A stretch of DNA of 64,000 nt from Takakia lepidozioides (lineage: Eukaryota; Streptophyta; Takakiopsida; Takakiales; Takakiaceae), in the NCBI GenBank assembly GCA_030704615.1, contig CM060734.1, positions 61,086,042-61,150,041 of the forward strand. The letters run 5' to 3'. This document shows, in pieces, positions 48,041 to 57,572 of this stretch. The notes under the pieces are model-generated. The model was not told the origin of the DNA and searched no databases. It saw only the letters and a list, made by a program, of their open reading frames with translations. How positions within the stretch are numbered: the first letter of the stretch is position 1; every line of letters starts with the position of its first letter. The translations under genes and the position numbers were made by a program.

Positions 48041-51000
48041 TTGATTCTAGTGGTCAGAGTCTCCGTTTTTTCAAAATATAAATACTCATATATTTTATAT
48101 ATAACCAGAAAAGCATGTGTTGACATGTGCAGTCATGTAGTGATTCATCCATGTGATGATCTGGCAGAATGCATTAGAGTGAGAGTCATGAAGTCATATG
48201 TCTTTCTAGCAATATACACACGTCATTCTAGTGTAGCCATGACCGTGACTGGTAGTCATATCTGCCATGCCAATATTCGTGGTCAAACATGTTTGACCTG
48301 TGTTCCATAGAGTCCGGAGCCATGCAGTCGCATATACGCCTTCCCCAGACCTGCATTATGACTTCAAAAGCATTTTACGACTGCAAATGGCATTTCTGCC
48401 ACAAATCTGTCATGACTGCGCACCCATGGGAGTCGTAAAAGCCGCAATCTGTTGTAGTGTAATGAGCTCCACCGGATTGTTGCGGACCGCCGGTGGTCAT
48501 TTGTACCCTTTCATTATTCCATGGAGTTTTCTATTGAGGAAGCCAACCATGTTCTAGAAGCCGCCTCTGCTGTTGCCATTGAGGCCACAAGTGACCAAAA
48601 TGCGCCGCCTCTACTTGTGCAGCTGATTCTCATGGATGACCCACGGCCTGAAGACCTCAGACATATGCCTATGGCACATCCAACCTTTGGGGTGCGAAGA
48701 AAGCACTAGTTCGGATTGACTGAGGAGGACTTTGAGCGCATGACAGCTTCCTTCCTACAACACAGATGGATGCAATTTGGCAATTTCCGCTCATACAACA
48801 AGTTGATGAAGGATCTGCATAGTTTGAGGATGGACTTACTCCATGGAACAGACCATTCACCAGAAGTTTGTGGTGGATGACGCATTGCACTGTTTTGCAT
48901 TGGTGATGGAGCGAGCAGTATTCGACATTGTTTTGCAGAATCCCAATGTCTTCAAAGTCCTGTGGTGTGGGATCCCAACTGAAGACCGCATCGGCGCCAT
49001 TGCTCATCTCGATGGAGCATGCCTGTGCCGGCAAATCAAGGACATTGGCCTCGTCGGAAATCTCTTGGAAGGTAAAATGTTATGGGCAACTTTCGTGTTT
49101 CAGCTCAATTTCTTTTGCCAACTTTTTTAGAAGTTCACATTTGCATAAATATGTGTTGCAGGGCGAGTTGATCTGGGAGACAAGCAAGTGCAGGCTGCTT
49201 TCGACTCTTTTGCCAGAGGTGCAAGGGACCTTGTCCTGGCTTTACAAGGAGTTCGGGAGACTGTCCAGCAGACTGGCCACAAGAATGTCGAACAACATAT
49301 TCCCCACGACACATGTGGGCAGACTGCCCAAGTGCTGGAGACCGAGCATGTGCACCAGACCGTCCCGGGTAATAGGCCGGATCACTCCCAGCAGACTGCC
49401 CCGCATACACATACTCAGTATGTGCAAACAGTACTGAGCGGGCAGCGAACTTTGCAGACTTTGCAGCAGACCGGAGAACAGACCGGCCAACAGACTGCCC
49501 CTCAGCCGACTGTGCAGCAGACCAGCAAACATGGCCACCAGATTGCCCCTCAGCAAACTGTATAGCAGACCGTTCAGCAGACCGACGAATCCAGCCAGCA
49601 GATTGCCCCTCAGCAGACTGTGCAGCACACTGGCGAACCCACTCAGCAGATGGCCGAGCAGACTATCCAGGAGACTAACAGCCAGTTTGTTCCCTGGATT
49701 GTGCAATAGACTCGGATGCACTGGCCTCACCGGGACCCTGTGGACGAATTTCTGCTGAGTTCCCAACAACATGTTTTTGGATCTGCCAATATGAGTGTTT
49801 TGACCGAGTCCACTTTTCCCCCAGGCACATTCACTGACGACGTCATCAGGTCACCGGTAAAGCATTTTTATCCAACTCCCCGTGGCCTGCCTTCTATGAC
49901 CTTCCAGGTTAGTCCCGTTTTCGTGCGCTCAGTGGCGAAAGCCATAGATGAGTCTTACGTAATGACCGAACTCAATCTGGGAACGCAAAACCGTATCGTA
50001 GATCTTACAGAAGAGTCTGAGGAAGCAATTGCCGGTGGGTCTTCCATACATGTTCTTGATGTTTCCCAAGTCCATGGAGATCCGAACACCCAGCCGGCTG
50101 TCCACCAGACTGACCAGCACACTGAACAGTGGACACATGGAAGGACTGCCGAGCAACCTGTGGCGGGGCAGCATACTGTCTTCATTGATGAGCAGATTGA
50201 ACCGCAGACTAACCAGCAGACTGCACACGTCACAGATGGAAGGACTGACCAGGATGGCTCGGAGCGGCAGACTGCACAGCTCAGCTCTGACTGCACAGTT
50301 CAGATTGCACGGCCTGACCAGCACACTGCACACTTCACAGAGGGAAGGACTGACGACCAACGTGCCACCGAGCACATTGCCCACATTGAGGAAGAGACTG
50401 AACCGCAGAATTGCCAGCAGATTGCACAGTTCACAAACGAAAGGACTGACGAAGAACCGGCGGCCGAGCAGACTGCCCACATTGAGCAACAGACTGAACA
50501 TGCTGGCAGGCACACTGACAAGGAACCACATGCGGCGCAGACACCGTCTGGTATAGCGCTGGATTACATGGAGTCTGCTCCCTCACCCCTTGGGCAGGTT
50601 GTGCCATTTCCTCTTTCAGCACTGTTGTTTATGTTTTAGCACATTGTGAAATTGGGCTAATTCGACATTTTGCTCGGTATCCTCACAGGATGTTCGTCCC
50701 TCCGTCGGCAGACTGTTTACTTCTGAGGACATGACATCTTCCGCCCATGCTGCAAACGTGGGATCGACAACCAAGAAAGGTGTGGGGGTGAGCACGCCCC
50801 CCGATGCGCAGGTCAGTTCTACGCATGCGACCCATGAAGCTACAAAGACAGGTCCAGCAAGTGTAAACAAACCTGCTGACCAGCCTCTGTTGCGAAGTAG
50901 GGCGGCAGCGCTGCGTTTGTCTGCTCTATCCAGCCCGCCTACAGCTGTCCCTGCTTCCCAGGGGAGAGGCAAAGCCAAGAAGCGGACTGTCGTGGACCAT

Positions 51001-51288
51001 GCTGAGGAGGTCGAGGAGGGTCCGAGTACCAAGAGACCGGCGAAGAAAAAGTCTGGCGTCTTTATGAACAAGAACCGCAAGCTGGCCTTGGACATGGACA
51101 AAGATGTGGGTCGTTTCCTGGAGCAGCACAGGTGAGTACTGTGCTCAGTCTCCTCGTCTGTCTTTGTCATTAAGTGTTTTGCGCTCTGTTGTGGTCAGTC
51201 TGCACGCTGGTGCTGGTTTCATCATTGTCTGTTGTGGTTAGTCTTGTCAGTCTGATGAATTGTTCAGCCTGTAGAGTGTTTGGTACCA

Positions 51289-51725
51289 TGTCGTGCGCAT
51301 ACATATCGCTACACAACTACATCGCTGTCCAAACCACACCACACAGATATGCACAATAAAGTAGTCTGCCACAATGATAAGAAAACCAAAGAACACACTG
51401 TTGACACAAAACATGAAAACCAAAACCATCACTCTTTGAAATAGTAGTCGAGCCAGGGGCACCCCAAGCTATGGGGACTCCACCCCACAACAACCTACAC
51501 TCCCATCATGAGTACACTCAGATCTAAACGCATGCAGGAGCTCGGTCGCGCAGGCTCAACTCGAGAGAGGTGAGCCGCCCGACTGCCGCTCTCGTGAAGA
51601 TAAGACGGGTCAGGTGTCAAACTAAACTTGACACCTGATTTAACACTTGACCTAAATCCAAGTGTTAAATACAAATAACTAGCTTTATTCTAGCTAGTTT
51701 CACACTGTGCTTATTTAACTTGACA
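51289..51725 (-). repeat. Left LTR (3' LTR in element orientation)
   Basis: 437 bp, TG...CA. Positions 51376-51725 match 62964-63313 at roughly mid-90s percent by eye. Positions 51289-51375 are nearly identical (three differences) to 51728-51814, just inside the element. Polypurine-like GGGGGG (minus strand, 51816-51821) follows that inner copy, so the LTR edge may lie at 51725 or at about 51812. Confidence 0.75.
51611..51699 (-). promoter_or_regulatory. Three consecutive stem-loops in the LTR, one presenting AATAAA
   Basis: Perfect inverted repeats: CAGGTGTCAA / TTGACACCTG (51611-51637), TTAACACTTG / CAAGTGTTAA (51640-51668) and AACTAGCT / AGCTAGTT (51677-51699). On the minus (sense) strand the last loop reads AGAATAA, with AATAAA spanning loop and stem. 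The solo LTR at 2320-2717 keeps all three, and 63.2-63.3 kb keeps the first two with AATAAA changed to AAGAAA. This resembles a poly(A)-signal hairpin. Function is inferred. Confidence 0.65.
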
Positions 51726-51727
51726 GC

Positions 51728-51814
51728 TGTCGTGCGCATACGTATCGCTACATAACTACATCGCTGTCCAAACCACACCACACATATATGCACAATAAAG
51801 TAGTCTGCCACAAT
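51728..51814. repeat. 87-bp direct repeat of the LTR end, adjacent to the LTR
   Basis: 84 of 87 bases match 51289-51375. It sits between the left LTR (separated by GC) and the polypurine-like tract. Either the LTR is longer and has terminally repeated ends, or an end fragment was duplicated during reverse transcription. Confidence 0.7.
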
Positions 51815-52072
51815 CGCCCCCCTAGCTGGTGGATAGGTCCCTCTAACTCCAGATAGCTACAAGATGTAATAGCCACAGCCGTACTAAGTCCTCTATCACT
51901 GTCCCTATCGTGCTCAAACTCTATCAACCAAGAGGCCGGGTACAAGAGTAGCCCCATCGTTAGTCGCCGTCTTGCAATTTGTGAACTTGAGCCAAGATCT
52001 CGTGTGTTCAAGGTCTCCTAGTAGCTTGGCCTTGAATTTCTTGTTAGCCTTCCATGGTTGTATCCACTCCCA

Positions 52073-53339
52073 CTATCCAATGCAATGTGGACATAACCAA
52101 TCCCCATCCGGAACCATCTCAAGAGGTGGAATCAAGCATCCCATATGCCAACCTCTAGAGCATCGATCACACACCAGCATGGTGGCCGCCCCTCTAGCAG
52201 ACCCACACAACATGCACCTCAAACCTGCAGATACCACTGCCAGGTTTGGGTCAATCCTGCCATCAACATTCGGAAGGTGACATGGCGCACAATTACGCAC
52301 ATGGTCCTTCCAAGTTATGCCATCCCGACCCTCCAAGACCAAGACGCCTGAGGGCAAGACCTCTCGAACCTTCAAAATAACACGTCCTGCAGTCACATCC
52401 AGGGTCGTAGGAGCAGTCTGCTGCAGATAGACATAGTCACCAGGGTTGAATCTCCGAACCCCAGGACGATAGCCCCCACCACGTATGGTAGCATATCTCA
52501 ACATATCACGGTGTTGTGCAATGGCAAGGTTTTCGAAAGCCATGGGCACGTGCCCACACGTCCGGATCGTCAAGGTTAAGAACTGCAGCAGCTTCTCTGC
52601 GAAAGGATGCAGGCAAATCCGGCTCTCGGCCAAAGAGAAGAAAGTATGGTGAGAAGGAGGCAAGTGATGCTTGCTTGCTGAACCTGTAGCCCATGGCTAA
52701 CCAGGGTAACTGAAGGTCCCAATCTTGTAGGTGTCCCTTCTGCAAGCCATACTTGCGCAAACCCCTCTTTACTGTCTTAACAACTTTCTTTGCCAAGCCA
52801 TCGGCCTCAGGATGATCCCGAGAAGTGGTGCGGTGGTCTATCAAGGCCTTGTCACACAAAGCCTGAAACTCCCCCAAGAACTCTCTCCCTTGGTCCGTGA
52901 GTACCTCAGTTGGAGCACCGAATCGGCTAAGCACACAATCCAAGAATGCATACGTAGCTCCCTCACTAGCCTTATCAGGCAATGGAACCAACTCAATCCA
53001 CTTGGAGAAGTGCTCCACCATCACCAACACGTACTTGTTGTGGCGCATGGTCAGTGGCAACAGCCCTGCGAAGTCAAGACTCCACCTGTAGCCCAATCCC
53101 ATGATCGGAAGAGGGTGCAATTGTGGAGTAGGGGCGTTGAATGAAGCACGCACCCTGTCACACACCATGCACCTAGCCACAAATTGTTGCACCTCTGTGT
53201 GCATACCACGCCACCAATACTGCCCCTGCAGTAGACTATGAGTCACCCCAAAATGCCCCAACTCCTCATGGGCATGCCGCACTAACCGTGCCCGCTGTGT
53301 TGGGTGAGGCACAATCCTCACTCGACCATCCTCCCACAC
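52073..53339 (-). CDS. Retrotransposon integrase with C-terminal PHD finger (degraded)
   Basis: 53339-52540 encodes the zinc-binding H2C2 region (ending ARCMVCDR) and the catalytic core (RWSLDFAG, TEVLTDQGREF). The third acidic residue is lost: ADGLAKKVVKTV has Lys where Glu is expected. After a frameshift near 52540, the frame 52663-52073 gives a GPY-like C-terminal domain (RRFNPGDYVYLQQTA) and a full C4HC3 PHD finger (CMLCGS, then VCDRCSRGWHMGC, then DGDWLCPHC) at about 52216-52080. PHD fingers read histone H3 tails. Here the finger occupies the place of the chromodomain in chromoviruses, so a targeting role is inferred. This copy should be catalytically dead. Confidence 0.85.
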
Positions 53340-55025
53340 TCAGAGCAGGTGTGTCCCCTCCCACCTGAACCTCTTGGCTCGTTGTAGGATCCGATCCCTC
53401 TCTTTGGTAGTCACAGTGGCTGTCGTGTCTCTAGTGCGGAGGTAGTCCAACACAACTGAATCCTCATGTATATCTTTGGCGCCACCTTGCTCATTGCTGG
53501 CCTCAGGGTCCTCAGACACTTGATCCACAGTTATCCGTGTTGCAGGTCCAACCTGGCCTTCCGCTGCCAAGATACACAGAAATGCAGATGCATGCCATCC
53601 GGGCACCATCTCCTCGTCCGTCTCACCATGCCACCGAGCTCCAGTGTCATCCTGTTGGCTCGTGCATGGATTGCGACTCAACCCATCTGCATTGCGATTG
53701 ACCAAACCCGGTCGATGCACCACCTGAAAGTCATACTCTTGAAGGATGAGTGCCCACCGTGCAAGCTTCCCCGTAAGCTTGTCTGACTCCATCAACCACT
53801 TGAGTGGTTGGTGATCCATGACAAGGGTGAAGAGATTGCCGTATAGATAGCACCTGAAGTGTGCCACGGCCCACACTACAGCTAAGCATTCTCCTTCATA
53901 TGAGCTATACTTAGACTCTACAGCGTTGTTCGAGCGGCTAGCATAAGCCACTACGAACTCTCTTCCCTCATCATCCACCTGTGTGAGCACCGCTCCAAGC
54001 CCCAACATGCTCCAATCTGTATGCAGCTGAAAAGAACGCCCCCTGATAGGTTGTCTCAAGATGGGCGCCGAGGTCAACCTCGCCTTGAGCTCTTGAAAAG
54101 CTTGTTCTTGCTCATCTTCCCACTGCCACTCCTGGTCCACCTTGGTCAGCTTGGTTAGAGCCTTTGCAATGGCACTAAATCCTTTAACAAACCGTCTGTA
54201 ATAGTTTGCTAACCCCATGAAAGCTCGAACTCGGCTCACATCCGTGGGGCGTGGAACCTGTGCAATGGACTCTACCTTAGTCTGCTGTACCCCCAATCCT
54301 CCAGGATATATCATGTGACCCAGATACTCAATCTGGTTGTGGAAAAACTTGCACTTGCCTGGATGTAACTTCAATCCGTGCGTCCTTAAGCGCTCAAATA
54401 CCCCCTGAAGGTGTCTCTCATGCTCCTCCACCGTAGCACTAAAGATGATGATGTCATCTATGTAGCACCGAGCAAACTCCACCCCTGCTAGAATCCTGTC
54501 CATGACTCTTTGAAACTCAGCGGGAGCGTTTTTAAGCCCAAATGGTAAGAACCGCCACTGGTATAGGCAATCCTTCCTGTGCTCATTGATCCCCCAGAAT
54601 GCCGTCTTTTGCTTATCCGCCTCCTTGATCGGCAACTGGTGATATCCGGATCGTAAATCCAACGTGCTAAAGACCTTGGAATGCCCAATGGCATCAAAGA
54701 TCTCCTCTGGTGTCGGCATGGCATACCTATCGGACTTGGTCTGACGATTTACAGGCCGGTAATCACCGCACATACGTCTCTCCGTCCAATTGCCATAGAC
54801 ATCCTTCTTAGCTGGCATCACTGTGGCTGAAGCATACTCTCCACCAGAGAGCTCCACCAAACCTGCCTCCCAGAGATCTTGAGTCCTCATCTGAATCAAA
54901 GACCTCTCCATGTCACTGTATCTATAGGGTCTCCGAAAGATTGGCGTGTCAGTGGCCAACTCAATACGGATCTCTTGACCCTTCAGTGCTCCCAAGTCCT
55001 TCAAACTGTAGGTAAAGCAATTCAT
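53340..55025 (-). CDS. Reverse transcriptase / RNase H
   Basis: Residue blocks of Ty3-type RT: CGDYRPVNRQTKSDRYAMPT, FSTLDLRSGYHQLPI, LPFGLKNAPAEFQRVMD and the catalytic YIDD (FARCYIDDIIIFSA). RNase H follows (FQLHTDWSMLGLGAVLTQVD, YSSYEGECLAVVWAV, LVMDHQPLKWLM). The frame continues upstream through a TAG at 55164-55166 into the methyltransferase, and downstream through a TGA at 53340-53342 into integrase. It copies element RNA into DNA inside virus-like particles. Confidence 0.95.
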   Translation of the reverse strand: MNCFTYSLKDLGALKGQEIRIELATDTPIFRRPYRYSDMERSLIQMRTQDLWEAGLVELSGGEYASATVMPAKKDVYGNWTERRMCGDYRPVNRQTKSDRYAMPTPEEIFDAIGHSKVFSTLDLRSGYHQLPIKEADKQKTAFWGINEHRKDCLYQWRFLPFGLKNAPAEFQRVMDRILAGVEFARCYIDDIIIFSATVEEHERHLQGVFERLRTHGLKLHPGKCKFFHNQIEYLGHMIYPGGLGVQQTKVESIAQVPRPTDVSRVRAFMGLANYYRRFVKGFSAIAKALTKLTKVDQEWQWEDEQEQAFQELKARLTSAPILRQPIRGRSFQLHTDWSMLGLGAVLTQVDDEGREFVVAYASRSNNAVESKYSSYEGECLAVVWAVAHFRCYLYGNLFTLVMDHQPLKWLMESDKLTGKLARWALILQEYDFQVVHRPGLVNRNADGLSRNPCTSQQDDTGARWHGETDEEMVPGWHASAFLCILAAEGQVGPATRITVDQVSEDPEASNEQGGAKDIHEDSVVLDYLRTRDTTATVTTKERDRILQRAKRFRWEGTHLL

Positions 55026-55163
55026 GTAAGCCCTCAGGAACCGCCGTATATGTCGTCTCTCTCCTCCAGTGACAATGGGTCCAATGTCAGGCTCCCAATT
55101 GTCCTCCGTAACTGCAACCTTAAGTCCAGCAGACTTAGAGGTAGGAGACGCATCCCGTGGTTG

Positions 55164-57560
55164 CTATGCTGCAACCTCTTGAGCAGTACTCCCTTCCTGC
55201 TCAGTCAATGACAAGGCCTCATCCTGCCTCATCATCTCATCATTGAGAACCTCCTCAACCCGAGAAAAATCACCAACCTCATCCATCACAGCTACCTTGG
55301 CTGCCAACTCCCTTTGGACCTCGAGCACCTCCCATGTGTGCCATGGATGTCTACACCCCGTGGTCCTCACCGGCTCGCCCCCACTCGCTGCCTGTACCGT
55401 CTCGGTAGGCAGAGAGACCATGAAGGGGAGTGCACTCCGCACTCTACGTTGCTCAGCCATAGCCAAGCTGATAATCCAGGTCAAGCAATTGAGATCCATT
55501 GCTTGCCCCAACACCTGACGCCGTGATGCCTCAGAAAGAGAAGGCACCGCCGTGGTCCCAGTGGAAAACCCCATAGCCCGCTCTCGCTCGTCGGCATTAG
55601 GCTCCACTAACTGCTGCAACTGAGCATCCCACAGGAGGCCAGGTCCACCATCCCGAAAAGCATGGGATCCTGGGAAGCTGAGCAGTGTAGGTAATGCTGC
55701 TTGTGGTTGACCCACCCTGTTGACCACTGCCAAAGGCGAACGGTCATTATGTCTCACACGTTGAAACTGCCTCCCTGTGTCCAAAATGTTGTCCACTGTG
55801 AGGTGTGCTGGCCGTTGCACCCCATCAAATGCACGCTTGAGCAGTACGGGTGGCATCAAGTTAGTCCACCAAAGCCGTGGACGATGAGCCCGTGACCCCA
55901 CTGCAGCTGCATCCAGCAACACTGCTGACCCAAGCCACGACCGGACTTGATGCACACTGGCCATCACCCTGGCCCGAGAATCACCCATCAGTGGCACATT
56001 CTCCAAGATGTATGCTGGAGATACAGCTTGATGAAGCTGCAAGTGGCACAAAACCCGCACCATCTCTCAAAACAGACCCGTCCTCGAGTCTCGCAATCCA
56101 TTGCCTTGCCCGGCTGATGAATGCCCTTGGCAGGGCCAACCTGCCACTACCAGATCAATGGAGCCAACCTGCTCCAAATCCCGCGCCCCCAGCAAAGAAA
56201 TGTCTGCTGGCAAGGCTTCTTGGTATCCACGAACTGCAGACACCGGCAACAACTCAGGGTACTGCTGCACCATCTGAGCAACATGGCGCAGTGAGACGCG
56301 TCGTGCAGTCTCATCCCTCTCCACATACAGGTAACGTCGAACTCGTACACCTGCCTGCAGCACTGCAGCCAATCCAGTGCTGATCCCGCCAAACAAGTCC
56401 AGAAGGCATATGCCTTCATCCGGGCACTGCCACACAATAAGTGTGGTGTCCAATGGCAACAACTGAGGTGGTCCTGGTGCAATCACCGCACTCTCCTCCT
56501 CTCCTGACGGTACGAAAGCTTCTATCCAAGCTTGTTGCACCCGTCCATCAGCAGCCTGCTGCAAATCCTTGCTCGTACCCCACAATGGAGTGTGAGCAAC
56601 CATGGCAGGCAACTCCGCCATACCATGCATGTCATCCTGCTCTGCCGGAGGTGGCACATCCTCTGCATGAGCATTGCCTTCCAGCAACTCGCCAGGCCAA
56701 CTAACTGCAGCTGTGAAGGTGGCTAGTGTTGGCATCTTGCCCCGCTGGACAGCCGCCATACCCCCAATGAATGTCACAGGGAGCTGTGCACGACGACCAT
56801 CCCCTGACTGCCATCCAGGCTTGTAGGATGCTGACTCCTCCCAAAAGTCCAGGGTGAAGCCCATGGGGTATAACACTGCCCCACCAACGAGGACATCGTA
56901 AGAGACCGCGTCTGTCACAATGGCCTTAGCTCGCATCACTGAGCCATCTCTAGGATGATCCGGCTGTAGTCTAATGGCCAACTGATGCCGTGTCATGCCT
57001 CGAGCCTGCTCTGATCCTCCCAGAGATGTCTGTATCTGGAAAGGACAAGGCTCCATATCTGCCTCCATGAGGCCCAAACCTGCAATAGCAGCTCTGCCCA
57101 ACATCAGTGGCTGAGCTCCCGAGTCCAACAAGACCCGAAGTGGCCGGTACTTCTTGCCTGCCGGTCCACTCAAAGTGAAAATGCCTCTCTGGTTGTCTAA
57201 CAAGACAACTCCAGGTGTCACCGTGGCGCGCTCAAAGGCTGGCCTAGCTGGCAGCTCTGTCAACCTGGCAGCTGCAGCTTGCCATGGCGCAGCCGTGGCA
57301 GTCTTGACCCTCAAATCCGAGGATCCCTCTGCCACTACACCTTCCACTAACTCCGCAGAAGATGAAGTGACCTCCCCACTCTCACAGAGTGTTACTGCTA
57401 GTCTGAACAGTGCAACTGGTCTCACCCCCGGTGTCGCAATCATTGTTGCCGAGAACAGTGGGGCCTGACACACAGAGGTGGCTGCCCCCAATAACACACC
57501 GGCCGCACTAGCCTTGGCAGCAGGAGTCAATGCTGCACGTGTAGCTCTCCCCAATGGCAT
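55164..57560 (-). CDS. Aspartic protease fused to C5-cytosine DNA methyltransferase (one in-frame TGA)
   Basis: The frame opens downstream of gag. The protease active site VLLDSGAQPLML is near 57125. From about 56440 to 55460 runs a DNMT: motif I LLDLFGGISTG, motif IV VVAGWPCQGHSSAG with the catalytic Cys, motif VI YILENVP, motif VIII SRAHRPRLWWTN, a target-recognition stretch with LPTLLSFPGSHAF, motif IX ADERERAMGFSTGTT and motif X RRQVLGQAMDLN. Motif order is linear, as in DNMT3 and most C5 enzymes, not rearranged as in DRM2. A TGA at 56067-56069 falls after TGLF and before EMVRVL. An intact form would methylate cytosine in DNA. The position between protease and RT means it is made as part of Pol. 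Confidence 0.95.
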
Positions 57561-57572
57561 AGTAACCTCCGC

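Larger units (their letters stand above)
43540..48459. mobile_element. Non-autonomous CACTA (En/Spm-type) transposon, 4920 bp
   Basis: Termini are CACTACAACAAATTGCGGCT at the left and the complement ending TGTTGTAGTG at the right, with one or two mismatches over about 25 bp. The target duplication is TAA (43537-43539 and 48460-48462). Subterminal regions carry repeated TGACT/AGTCA words (ATGACTGCAAATGCAGTCAT at the left; ATGACTTC, ACGACTGC, CATGACTGC at the right), as expected for transposase-binding arrays. No transposase frame is present. The interior holds antisense PPR fragments (45150-46170) and repeated blocks, so it is a gene-fragment-carrying derivative. Its insertion splits the codon run HLDWHN / NELHRIV of the host gene. 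Confidence 0.9.

Noticed and set aside
55164-56063. The second DNMT frame as a separate enzyme or a host gene
   Set aside because: It is in the same frame as the upstream piece and supplies motifs VI-X missing there; only one TGA separates them.
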